A stretch of 64,000 nucleotides of DNA, from NCBI GenBank assembly GCA_026008535.1, contig BRKX01000001.1, forward strand, positions 34,115,317-34,179,316, read 5' to 3'. Below the pieces are notes generated by a model. The model worked only from the letters and a program-made list of their open reading frames with translations. It was not told the DNA's origin and ran no database searches. The translations under genes and the position numbers were made by a program. Numbering within the stretch: position 1 is the first letter of the stretch; each line of letters opens with the position of its first letter. Positions 22,601 through 31,936 of the stretch are shown here, one piece after another. The DNA is from Perilla frutescens (Eukaryota; Streptophyta; Magnoliopsida; Lamiales; Lamiaceae).

Positions 22601-22784
22601 GCTCTCCACCCAAGGTCTCGATCTCAGCCAGATACCCCATCATCGTGAGAACGTGATCCCTAACAGGTGTGGAGTTAGACATTCTCGCATCCATTAGCTT
22701 CTTCATTGCCAAATGGCGTGCCGAGCGGTTCTGATGACCGAAGAGTTGCCTAAGGTTGTACATGATATCATAAGCGGTTTTCAT
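19665..22784 (-). CDS. Copia polyprotein: gag C-terminal part, protease, integrase, reverse transcriptase
   Basis: 1039 residues. Gag tail 1-150 with a basic linker; zinc knuckle 163-176, in which the first Cys is Tyr (YFKCGQPGHWKADC). Protease WVVDTGATDHV near 202-211. Integrase: zinc finger near 346-382 (LGHINLKRI...CESCLEGK), then D-D-35-E at about D409 (HSDFCGP), D472 (RSDHGGEY) and E508 (NGVAERRN). RT: WVYKRKRGADG, FKARLVAKGYTQKEGIDYEE, MDVKTAFLNG, and the catalytic FLVLYVDDILLIG near 905-920. It stops at NPGQGH by a Trp-to-stop change. Apart from that and the stop at 22800, catalytic residues are present, so this copy died recently. Confidence 0.97.
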   Translation of the reverse strand: MKTAYDIMYNLRQLFGHQNRSARHLAMKKLMDARMSNSTPVRDHVLTMMGYLAEIETLGGELDGDSQIDIVLHSLSSRFEQFRLNFNMIKRDVSLNELLIDLQAAELLQKGNPEAYLAENRASSSGTKRKKKNAPKKAAEGAPKVKKSKTKIPPEEFKSKTKYFKCGQPGHWKADCPNKKMKGTSQSLIVETCLATCSTQSWVVDTGATDHVCMSLQGFLVKRQLSDGEISVYMGNATKVAAVAVGDVTLSFSSDRILVLKDCLYVPGFRRNLISVSKLFMDGYSVSFDNKVVIFSDKHFICSGTLDGHLYLLNPMRNTTQMHLLNTSVINPNKRKEPSEMNQTYLWYLRLGHINLKRIQRLVNDGPLSSLVLESFPLCESCLEGKMTKRPFKDKGNRSEEVLDLIHSDFCGPMSVQARGGYEYFITFIDDYSRYGYIYLLRRKSESFETFKEFRAEVEKRTGKSIKSLRSDHGGEYLSNEFRDYLAENGITSQLTAPGTPQQNGVAERRNRTLLEMVRSMMSYSDLPISFWGYALETAAYILNVVPSKSVPSTPTELWTGRKPSLGHFQIWGSPAHVLDNDADKLAPRTDVRLFVGYPKGTKGGLFYSPKDQKIIVSTNARFLEEDYVINHKPRSEIVLEELRGENSNLTPTVQEEEPQITAQRVTEVQELPRPSGRVVRQPDRFIGLGESSDFPEGLNELDPRTYDEAIQDKDADSWKIAMESKIGSMDHNQVWELVEPQDGVKPIGSKWVYKRKRGADGKVETFKARLVAKGYTQKEGIDYEETFSPVAMLKSIRILLSIAAHLDYEIWQMDVKTAFLNGSLEENIHMKQLEGLIAKGQEHLVCKLKRSIYGLKQVSRSWNIRFDELIQSYGFVQCPDESCVYKKSDGNVVAFLVLYVDDILLIGNNKKVLSNIRVWLSKQFDMKDLGEAGHVLGIKIIRDRQKRMLCLSQATYIDTVLARFNMQDSKKGFIPFRHGIHLSKDMCPHTQAEIDEMKGVPYASAVGSLMYAMLCTRPDICYAVGMVSRYQSNPGQGH

Positions 22785-22799
22785 AAGTTCATGTTGATG

Positions 22800-23048
22800 T
22801 TACAACACATTTGACATGGATGCTAGAATGTAACAACGTGCTATCTCATTGGACCTAACCCACTTATCATATGCAACCTTTTGGGCTTCGTCAGAACCCT
22901 CATCTGGCTTCTGAGGACATACTTCTTCAAGTACGAATTTGTGTCCTTCCGCAGTGAGAACAAGATTAAGGTTTCGAATCCAGTCATTGTAATTTTCACC
23001 AATTAACTTGTTTTCTTTGAGAATAGTGGACAGGTTGGAGAGTGCCAT
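22800..23048 (-). CDS. Copia gag N-terminal part
   Basis: Starts at MALSNLSTILKENKLIGENY (ATG at 23046-23048, chosen because the third family copy starts at the same place) and runs through DWIRNLNLVLTAEG and SNEIARCYILASMSNVL. It ends at a TAA where the copy at 61455 has CAA (Gln in VLQHQH), then continues in the same frame as 19665-22784. Gag forms the virus-like particle that packages element RNA. Confidence 0.93.
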   Translation of the reverse strand: MALSNLSTILKENKLIGENYNDWIRNLNLVLTAEGHKFVLEEVCPQKPDEGSDEAQKVAYDKWVRSNEIARCYILASMSNVL

Positions 23049-23167
23049 GATGATATAGAATAACTGAAAAGTAAACATGCAGTACAGTCACAAACTTTAG
23101 GATACTCACATATAATCGTATACCTAAAAAAAAATTATATGTAATCCACCGACATTTTAAAAATGTG

Positions 23168-23202
23168 TCTTATAAGCCACGTTAGTGTGGACGTTTATAA
23201 AA
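23168..23202 (-). promoter_or_regulatory. Stem-loop 1 upstream of copia gag
   Basis: Minus strand: TATAA and CCAC pair with GTGG and TTATA around the loop ACTAAC. It lies about 125 bases upstream of the gag ATG. A twin is at 23307-23341, and equivalents are at 47107-47136 and 61298-61327. Confidence 0.6.
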
Positions 23203-23306
23203 TTCATCCTTAAATAGGTAAAACCACCTTTAATTTACCTCCAGTCAAATTTCCTTATGACAAGTAAATTAATAGTCGGAAATAACCACGGTCGTGTAAC
23301 CTTCAA

Positions 23307-23341
23307 ATTAATAAGCCACGTTAGTGTGGACGTTTATTAAT
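23307..23341 (-). promoter_or_regulatory. Stem-loop 2 upstream of copia gag
   Basis: TTAATAA and CCAC pair with GTGG and TTATTAA around the same loop. It lies about 260 bases upstream of the gag ATG. Equivalents at 46966-46999 and 61157-61188. Confidence 0.6.
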
Positions 23342-25512
23342 AATTACACCTAAGTGTGAACACCATCATCTTAGCACCAAGTCCACTATTTCGAACTCCC
23401 TGCTCCAGTTGGAGGAGTCAGTTTGTTCTAGTAGTGTTCTACAGCTATCTTAATAAAGAAGTTTAATTTCTAGAGATAACAGTGATATAACACATCCGTT
23501 ATGGAGGAAGACCTATTGTCAACTCGCATGTCTATCACATCTCAATTAAACCAGATTAATGGAGACCGTTTGAGATTTCTACATACTTTGGTATGAATCT
23601 CTCCCACTTAGTTATTTAAGATTGAGGTTTCATTTTATCCCATTGTAAAACATGCAAACATCACATAAAATGATAAAATACCATTGCATGCTTCAAACAA
23701 CATAATAAGCAATAATAATAAAAACCAACTATCATGGCTTATATCTCATGTTGCTGAATGAGATAAAACTGGAAAGTCAGCTCCGGAAACTCGGGCATGG
23801 CCGCCGCCCTTATCACTGCGCCTCGCCGAAAATCCTAGCTCCAATTAGGATTTCGGGACGTGAATCAGTGATACTTCCTTTCTTGAGCTGTGCCACTCTC
23901 CTTCTTTGAGTTGATCTTCAAACTTTATTCAATATACAATATCTATTCCTTAAAGGAAAAAACTAATATATCTAGAATAAAATTACAACTCAATGACTTG
24001 GTCTAACAGTTTTATTTCTATTACATTAAAACAACATAAAATAAAACCTAGACCTAATCCATGGATTTTCTCATGGATTAAAATCACGTAGCCAAACCGG
24101 CATACGGCCCATCATACATCCAACATAAATTAAAACATACATCACATAATTAAGGAGCCATGATAGTCGGTAACCCTACAAACAAGTCAGTCTACAAATC
24201 CAACAATCACAATTACATGAATAACATATGATATCCAAACATGACATGTTAAATAATATTCGAATTTTTCAATTAATAAAATTAATTAATTCGATATTAT
24301 CCACAAGATAAAAATTGGAAATTAAAGTAATTATCCACCAATTTAAATCTTGTTAAATTTTGAAAATATATCTTAAAATAAATCTGAAAATTATTTATAA
24401 TTATCGACCAAATTTATTTAATATTTTCTAACCACCCTAATTAAATAATAATTGGATATATTGATATAAATCAAAAATCTAATCCAAATATTATCCATAA
24501 GAATCTAAATCTTCAAGGATAAAGTTTGGAGATTTGATTCCAATCCAAAATCTTCCAAAACTTATCCAAATTTAAAATCCTATCACAATTGGATTTTGAT
24601 AATTATTTGTATATATCCAAAATCACCTTATCCAATTTAAATCTATAGATTTTCGAAAATACTCAAATAATAAATCTGGAAATTTGATCCACTTCAAATT
24701 CTCCCAAATTTAATATTCTATTTTCAAATCTTTCTAGATTAAAATTAGGCAAATTAAGATATACATCAAATAACATCAAATCTTTAATCCAACAACCAAA
24801 TTTTCGATCCACCCTAATAAATAAATCTGAAAATTTGATTTTCATCAAAATCTATTCCAAATTAATTTATTAAAACCGAAAATTAATCTATATTTCACAT
24901 TTGGAAATTTTGACATTAATCAAAAAACTTATTCCAAATGATATAGTGTAGGTTTTGAAAATTACAAGAAAAATAAATCTGGAAATTTTGATCCACTTCA
25001 AAAATTACCAAATTTGAAATTCTAATTTCAAACCTATCTAGATTAGAATTAGGCAATCTTTGATATACATCAAAAATCACCAAATCCAATTCTAATCACC
25101 ATGATTTTCGAACCACACTAGAATTAAATCTGGAAATTTTAATGTTGATTAAAAATCCATCCAAATTTAATACATAGTGTCGAAAATTTTAAATAACAAA
25201 TTAGGGAAACTAATACCTCAAAATTCGAAAATTTTGAACTCCAAATTTTCGACAACCACCATAAAATAAATCTGGAAATTTGAATAACATCAAATATCAT
25301 CCCAAATTTAATTTATGATTTTCAAAAATTACACAAAACCTCAAAACTAGAATTTTCGAACTACATCAAAAATTCATCCAAGTTTTGAACATACCATTCG
25401 AAAATTACCAACATATAAATCTGAAAATTTAAGTAACATAAATATTTCATCAAATTTATACATATTTTTCGAATTAATCCTAGGATTAAATATAGAACAG
25501 TGCCAAAACCTC

Positions 25513-25524
25513 GCTCTGATACCA
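25513..25524 (-). other. Primer-binding site of the copia element
   Basis: Reverse complement TGGTATCAGAGC, one base from the 5' LTR end at 25526. It matches initiator tRNA-Met. Confidence 0.93.
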
Positions 25525-25525
25525 C

Positions 25526-26948
25526 TGTTGGGGTTTTTTCGAATTGAACCACCGCAGGATCTAATTGGATGTTCATTAATCCTAATATCATGTAGATCAT
25601 AAATTCATGCATCTCATATGTTTTAATTAACCGAATTTAATTAACATGCAAATCCGGTTTAAACGATTCTACTAAAACGGAAACATAGAATCGAAAAACG
25701 ACTTGCAAATTAAATGACGGGTGGAGGACAAGATTAAAGGTCTAATCTTGTTGTTGTGTATGATGATGATTGGCGCCCCACAGTGATATTCCACTCCTTG
25801 ATCTTCTGTTGTATTCCCGGACTGAATCTAGTTTCAGGGTGGGCTGAAATCTACTAGATCGGTATGGAATCTATGGAGATAAAAAGAACACAAGAGGGGC
25901 TGATAATTCTTCTTAATATTTCGTCCCCCACCTCCCTATTTATAGGGGAGGTGGTCGAAATTTCAGTGTCCCAACCCTACTGGGTTTGGGCCTCTATCCC
26001 TTTTTCTATCTCCAGTCCATTAAAGTCATATTGGGCTACAACAGGGATCTAGAAGAATATTAAATTGGCCTGCTAATTTATTTAATTTCCAATATCCAAT
26101 AAACTTAGGATATTATTAAATAAATTATGTATTATTTTTATTCCACTAAAGAAATAATACTAACCTACCAATTTAATACATATTTCTGAATATGCTTTCT
26201 CCTTTAATCCAGCCATTCCCCGCGTTTAAGATATAATGCCCATTAATTAATTATGTAAGCTTCTGACAGCTATAATTAATTAATATCTTATCCTTGAGTA
26301 GTACCACACAAGCTTTACTCATGCACGGAATAAATTCCACCTGCAGGGTTTCAGCATGAACTTGCATTTCCTCAAGGGGACACCATCAAACTGGCGCACC
26401 AGGACACGGTGCCCCTACATATTGCACGACCCATCATAAGTGTAAATGTCACAACCCAAGATATCGAGATTATTGATCCTATGAAAGGATCTCACCCTTT
26501 GATAAATCAAAGCTGCAATCACTACACGTATATGTCCGCCAACATATAGGGGTTAAGAACCCGAACTCTGTGGATTCTTATTCTCTCATTTAAGATCAGA
26601 ATAGAGAATAGAATCCTTAGTAGATCCTCCTCAATACACTTGCCCGTGTATTAGAATAATCAGTTAGTCAAGACAAACTAACTATCAGATTATTCTACGG
26701 TGTACCGATAGCAGGTTCAGTGCCATCTAGACCGTGAGCCTTTTAATTCATTACAAGGAACTGATGATATGATCTAACCGTGTGTTTACCCACATCATAT
26801 CATCTACAATGTAAGTATAGTGAACATGCATGTAAATATAACAATTTAAATGCAAACAGTGACTGCAATTGTATTCATTTTATATCATCATAAAACCATT
26901 ATTAATAATGTATACAAAAGACAGGTCTTCTAGTATACAAAACCAACA
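25526..26948 (-). repeat. 5' LTR of the copia element (1423 bp)
   Basis: Minus strand TGTTGGTTTTG...CCCCAACA; the ends form the inverted repeat TGTTGG/CCAACA. The TATA-containing inverted repeat is at 25928-25954. The target duplication CTAGA follows at 26949. Confidence 0.95.
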
Positions 26949-27741
26949 CTAGACGGCTTTGCACGGGCCGTGCAACACTTGCACGGTCCGTGCTCCTTCA
27001 CGAACTTTCGAAACTGACGATCGAAGTATTGGTCGAGACGTTACTCGTTCGCCTCTCCCTTCCTCAACGTTTTAAACTTGAAACAAGGCTTAGAACTTTG
27101 AATAAAACATAGAAATGAACATACTTTAAACTTAAAAACAAATCGTCATTATAACGGAATAAACACGACAATCCGCCTTGAATACATAAAATAACGACGA
27201 AGTCTTAAATATAACTTGAACGGAACTTTAATGAAATAAATGAGACTAAATACGAGAAATAATGACGAGAATCATAACAACGAGAATAAAAATGAGCGGT
27301 ATAACAAAAATGCTATTAACTTGGAACTTCAACAAGAATCGAAATACAACTTTAGATGGAAAGTAAACGAGTAATAACGAAGAACATGAGGAACACGAAG
27401 AACTGAAAGTAAATGCATAATTTAAAAGATAAGAAAGAAAATGGAAATCGAGACCCGATGAACAAGAATGGACGGAGTTAGGTGCGTCGAATGAAGGTGG
27501 CTAGCTCGGCGTCTCGTCGAGTCGCAATGGGGGCAGAGCCGCCTGCTACGACCCAACGGCGCCCTAGCACCTTCCCTCACCGCATTCTTTCCATGCCACT
27601 CTCCTCGTCGTCTTGCAGAACACTCATGAAGAACACTTTTTACTTCGACAGAACTTCGACTTTCTCTTAAAACTCTCAAGCTCTTAACTCTCAAAAGTTG
27701 GAAATGAATTTGAATGGTGCAAAATGAATAGAAGGGGGGGT

Positions 27742-27755
27742 CCTATTTATAGATG
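27742..27755 (-). promoter_or_regulatory. TATA box of LTR A
   Basis: Minus strand reads CATCTATAAATAGGA, a canonical plant TATA box, about 715 bases inside the LTR. Downstream (27700 to 27480) is a GC-richer, exon-like stretch. Confidence 0.6.
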
Positions 27756-28717
27756 GGGCCTTGGCTTCCTTGAGAAGCCACTCCAGTGCAAGAACACTGC
27801 AAAAGTTATCTCTGTTCGGTTAAAAGCTGTATTATTCAATGTCGAGGTCCAAATGACCTCAGACACGAAATTCAAAAATACCGAGAGACTCATTGGCTTG
27901 AATACTAGTGAACCAACTTGACTCAAGATGAAGACGTGATCGTCAGAAGAAAAACAAGCGAAGATTCCTTTTTCAGAATTACTTTTTACTATTCACTCAG
28001 ACTGACAGATTTTGCTCCCGAGCATTCGATTGACCTCAAAATGGAAATCTATGAACGCGAACAGATTCCTTGAGTCATTTCCCATAAGAGAGGCCTGACA
28101 GAATAAGACTCAGATTAATGAAGAGGATTTCCTAAATTTATCAAAACATGAACGCACGCAAAAGTTACTATTCATTCACCCTTTAAATACGTTTTTCATC
28201 ACCGTGAACTCAAATGACTTCAGAATAAAATTTTGGGAACACCGACACACTCCTTGAGTTAAAACCTCTCTAACGAGACCAAGATTGGCCAAAGCAGAAT
28301 TAAGATCAAAATTTCCAAAAAGACAATTTCACGAAAATTGACCCCTAAAGTCGTGACTGACATCTGTCTTCACTTAAACCTTATTTAAATTTCTTCCTTA
28401 ACTATTTAATTACTATTAAGAATCCTCTAATCATAATTCAAAAATCTGGGGTGTTACATTTATTCATTGTTAAACTTACTAAGAATGATTCACATACTTG
28501 TGATGCCCGAGACCGAAGTATGGAGTGATCGCTGATGTAAGGCACGGACAAAGAGCGATTCCTATAAGTCTTCCAAGCGAAGGAGCACATGAATGAACCG
28601 AATCCACCCAAAAGAGAGAGATTCTGAGGCTATACAGGAATGGGATTGTGCAATTGAGGAGAGCTTAAAGGATTTGATTGGTGCTACTCATACTAACAAC
28701 GCGTATCATCTTTTCTG

Positions 28718-28794
28718 GTGCTCGTTCCACTAGAACTCCAATATTAAGCATGCTTGATCTGGAGCAATGGTGAGATGGGTGACCCCCTGGGAAT
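28718..28794 (+). other. 5S rRNA-like segment in Cassandra LTR 1
   Basis: Contains AGAACTCC, ATTAAGCATGCTTG (A-box region of the 5S internal promoter) and GATGGGTGACCCCCTGGGA (C-box region), in 5S order and spacing. It is not a functional 5S gene: flanks are Cassandra LTR and the 5' and 3' helices of 5S rRNA are not conserved. Confidence 0.88.
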
Positions 28795-29154
28795 TTTCTC
28801 AGGGAGCATGTGAGTGAGGATAAAGCACGCGCCGTCAGTCCGGTAGACGTGTCGTTAGTGATGGTATCAGAGCTGAACCTCTCGTAGTAAGGTTTGGTTC
28901 AGGGATGAACCAAGTTGAAGCTAGTGGACATGTGACACCCGGGGGCCGAACTATGGAGTGATCGCCGGTGCAAGGCACGGACAAAGAGTGGCTCCTATAA
29001 GACTTCCAAGCAAAGGGGCACATGAATGAACTGAATCCAAATGAAAGAGAGGGATTCTGAGGCTATACAGGAATGGGACTGTATAATTGAGGAGAGCTTA
29101 AAGGATTTGATTGGTGCTACTCATACTAACAAGGTACATTTTCTTTTCTGGTGC

Positions 29155-29232
29155 TCGTTCCACCAGAACTCCAAAGTTAAGCATACTTGACTTGGAGCAA
29201 TGGTGAGATGGGTGACCCCCTGGGAAGTTTCT
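29155..29232 (+). other. 5S rRNA-like segment in Cassandra LTR 2
   Basis: Reads CCAGAACTCC, AGTTAAGCATACTTG and GATGGGTGACCCCCTGGGA, closer to true 5S than the copy in LTR 1 at the A-box. Family knowledge: this region supports RNA polymerase III transcription in Cassandra. Confidence 0.9.
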
Positions 29233-30353
29233 CAGGGCGTGTGAGTTCTCAGGGAGCGTGTGAGTGAGGACAAAGCACGCTGGAAAGACTTGTGTTGGTT
29301 TGTGGGGTCAGCCGTCAGTCCGGTAGCCGGGTCGTTACAGGATCACATTGCAACACCCTAAATTTCTTAAAGTGTTAAACTGATTTTCTTATTTATTTTA
29401 ATTGATGCGGAAATATGAGTAATTTTTTTTCCTTAAATTAAATAACTTAAATAATAATATCACTTAATTAGTGAAAGCATTTGAGCTGAAAATAAATACA
29501 TGAATTCAATACAACAAAATGATACTTGATTAATTAGAGTAACAATGCAACTCGAATATTTTTAATTGAAAAGTTCACCATAAGTTCTAGAAAATAAAAG
29601 ACAATAGCATGTATAAATGTTTAAGAAATAACATGATCCTTGAAATACTAAATTATAAATAATTATTTTAAAGAAATTTGATAATGATAAGCGGAAGAAT
29701 GCAATTAAGCTTGACTCGTCATTCGATCTTCCACACGCCACAAAATCATTTACCTGAAAATATTAATGAGCGATGAGCATATATAAAATATACTCAGTGT
29801 GAGAAATTATGCAAAGATTTGCCCAGGTTAATAAAACAGTAGCACATATATAACTGACACTGGAAATTGATAGTACCTTAGTACCGGAAATTGATAGTAC
29901 ATTAGTACTAATTGAATCGCATAGCGACATTTGTGCACAAATAATGAGAGCCAAATGAATGAACATATAGTCCAAGGGCCCATTGATAGTAACATGATAT
30001 ACGGCAAACACGCGATATTAAAATGGGCAAAATATAAATCAACGGCATAAAATAAATGAAATCCCACACCTTAATTGAACTGATGAGCTTTGAGTCACTC
30101 ACTATCAATAACTTAATGTCTTAATCGCGCCGCACCTAGAATATCAAATTAAATAATACATATAAATGAATGTTTGATTTTAAATGCAAACTGACTTGAA
30201 TAGAGTATGAAATTAAATAATGAAATGTTCCAAATTTCTAAATTAGTTTTGCATGGAACGTGACTGTGAACAAGAAATCGAAATTAGATGCAAGCTGAAG
30301 AATGAGTAATGTTAGTACAACAATGAGTTCATCCAAAATAATTTGGATAGCTT

Positions 30354-30732
30354 ATGATAATTCGCAAACACTCGTGTACATAAGATGTACATCAGACGGT
30401 CAACTCGTTGACTAAAAAAATTGTGAAAATTGGTGATACTTTTTAGGGATACAATTGATACTTTTTTTAATTTCAAATGATACTTTTTAGTGTGTCAATT
30501 GATACTGATCTTAACAGTTTTTTTTTCTTTATTTTTTATTCTGGCTAATACTTTTTATTGATACAAATGATACTTTTGAGCCTTTGAAATGATACTTTTC
30601 AGTATTATGAATGGTACTAATTTTGACGAATTTTTTGATCAAAGCATTGACCGGGTCAACACGCGTTGATCTGGTCAACGCGTTGACCGTCTGATGTACA
30701 TCTTATGTACAAGAGACTTGCCCATGATAATT
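30354..30732. mobile_element. Mutator-like MITE with 9-bp target duplication
   Basis: ATGATAATT at 30354-30362 and 30724-30732 flanks 361 bases. The ends are inverted repeats of about 45 bases sharing TGTACATAAGATGTACATCA and then GACGGTCAAC...GTTGAC. Inside are repeated GATACTTTT words and no ORF. A 9-base duplication with long terminal inverted repeats is the Mutator signature; the element is non-autonomous. Confidence 0.9.
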
Positions 30733-31685
30733 ATATTTAATTAAGACCATGCTAAATTAACTATTCCTATGAATTTTGATTGAAAAGGGAAATCTGACTA
30801 TGACTATCATTTAATATTTTTGTTTCACTTTTAGATAAAAAATCATATAAATCTTAAAGTTGATTAATAAAAAAATATAGACACAAGAACTTTGAATATA
30901 AAAAACTAGAACTAATCCAACTATTAATCTAATTAATTAAACTTATACTACAAGAAAAATTGCTCATAGACTACACTATTTAGACTATGATTTTTTCAAA
31001 AAACCGTAGTCTATTAGTTTGTAGACTACGGTTTTATGTGCGTGCCTATGTTTCTTAAGACAACGGTTTTTCAAAATACTGTAGTCTATGTGCGTATTTT
31101 TTTTTCTTAAGACTACGGTCATTTCAAAACCGAAGTCTATGTACGTGTATTTGGTTTCTTAAGACTACGTTAATTTGAAAACCGTAGTTTATGCGCGGGA
31201 CTCTAGTTTCTTAAAACTACAGTGGTTTCAGATCCATAGTCTATATGCGTAAAAAATTAAAATTATATTAGGAAAGCAAAAAATTGAAATAATCAAAATA
31301 TCTATTATTTATTTTGTTCACTAAAAAAAATAAAAAAAATGATAATTAAGAAGATAAATTATAAAAATACTTAGGATAATAAAATTTTATATAAAATAAA
31401 AATTTATAGGCTAGGGAAAAAAATGCTACCTTTAAAATTTGAACCATGAACCTATTAAAATTTAAAAAATAACATAACCAACTTCACTACTTCAGTAAAG
31501 ATTTAATTAATATATAAAATGCCTCATTTATAAATATATTACTATTGATATGATATCTTCTAGGAAAGAATATAACCCAACTCCATTGCAAACCCTAAGG
31601 TTAAATTTCCCCAATTCATTTCCACACAGTCACTACAGCGCGCCATCTCTCGACACTAGGGTTTCAGCGCAGTCACCCACTCTAG

Positions 31686-31935
31686 CGCGCCATCTCTCCA
31701 CCACCGACGCCGAGCAATGTCGAGACGTCTCAGCACAAGCAAGGGAACAATCTGCAAGCAGGGTTGAAGGTTGTGCGGAAGCACTTGGGCAAACGCCGGT
31801 CGGCCTCCGCCGCCGCTGCTGCGGCGCCGCCTGCGAAGGTTGTCTCCGACCGCAGTGACGACTCTCTGCTGCAGCTGCAGGACAGGATTCAAGGAGCCAT
31901 TTTGCATTGCAAGAAATCATTCAATACTTCTAGAG
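31686..31935 (+). pseudogene. Captured exon 1 of an RCC1-repeat gene
   Basis: GC-rich island in an AT-rich element. The frame containing VVRKHLGKRR, an Ala/Pro stretch and LLQLQDRIQGAILHCKKSF is open from 31686 to a GT splice donor at 31936 (AGAG|GTATT). It ends in phase 1 and joins in frame to the exon at 33795. No ATG is in this frame; an ATG at 31717 in another frame (MSRRLSTSKG) runs to a stop at 31765, suggesting a one-base frameshift near the N-terminus. A CAGCGCGCCATCTCTC word is duplicated at 31637 and 31683. I do not recognise this N-terminal sequence. Confidence 0.55.
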
Positions 31936-31936
31936 G

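Larger units (their letters stand above)
23049..25511 (-). other. Leader of the copia element, AT-rich with degenerate tandem repeats
   Basis: About 2.4 kb between PBS and gag. The part near gag (23160-23345) holds two copies of a stem-loop built on CCAC-ACTAAC-GTGG. Around 23604 the minus strand has a second polypurine-like AAGTGGGAGAG. From 24240 to 25480 degenerate units of roughly 90-130 bases, built on AAATCTGGAAATTTTGAT and ATCAAAAATC, repeat many times. Short open frames here (24663-24848, 25361-25612) are chance frames in AT-rich repeats. Confidence 0.8.
17595..26953 (-). mobile_element. Nearly complete Ty1/copia element with CTAGA target duplication
   Basis: CTAGA at 17595-17599 and 26949-26953 flanks LTRs of equal length (17600-19022 and 25526-26948). 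By eye the LTRs differ at about 20 of 1423 positions, so the insertion is fairly recent. Minus-strand order: 5' LTR, initiator tRNA-Met PBS, 2.4-kb AT-rich leader, gag, protease, integrase, RT, RNase H, polypurine tract, 3' LTR. Two nonsense codons interrupt an otherwise continuous polyprotein. The order PR-IN-RT-RH is the Ty1/copia order; a Tork/TAR-type lineage is a guess. The same family is at 42954-52945 and 60278-62395. Confidence 0.95.
6738..28458 (-). repeat. LTR of gypsy element A, split by nested insertions (net about 3.2 kb)
   Basis: Left end TGTAACAGCCC next to the PBS; right end GGGGTGTTACA at 28458, so minus-strand TGTAACACCCC...GGGCTGTTACA. The LTR survives as three blocks: 6738-7975, 17155-17594 and 26954-28458. 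Removing solo LTR C with one AGTAT and the copia element with one CTAGA leaves about 3.2 kb. Block one carries the CCTGAAAA...GTGAGCACTAATG...ACTCAGTGGG motif seen in several LTRs here. Block three holds a TATA box at 27742-27755 and a GC-rich transcribed region (27480-27640). The outer right target duplication would be TTTAT, but the other end of the element is gone. Open frames at 27422-27694 and 27482-27670 are LTR sequence, not genes. Confidence 0.8.
28499..29339 (+). mobile_element. Cassandra-type TRIM carrying 5S rRNA-like sequence
   Basis: Two direct LTRs, 28499-28859 and 28931-29339, start TGTGATGCCCGAG and TGTGACACCCGGG; the second ends GGTCGTTACA. Between them are only about 70 bases: a PBS (TGGTATCAGAGC, 28862-28873) and a short tail. 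Each LTR contains a block matching 5S rRNA. This combination, short non-coding element, initiator tRNA-Met PBS and 5S-like LTR, is diagnostic for Cassandra. The first LTR lacks about 30 bases present in the second, and the second has a small tandem duplication of TTCTCAGGG...GTGTGAG (29229-29267). A target duplication is not clear. Confidence 0.9.

Noticed and set aside
27422..27694. Possible small gene in a GC-richer stretch
   Set aside because: It is the transcribed part of LTR A directly after its TATA box; overlapping open frames on both strands are what GC-rich LTR sequence gives by chance.
28718..29232. Two 5S rRNA genes
   Set aside because: Only the internal promoter core matches and both copies sit in LTRs of a Cassandra element with a PBS between them.
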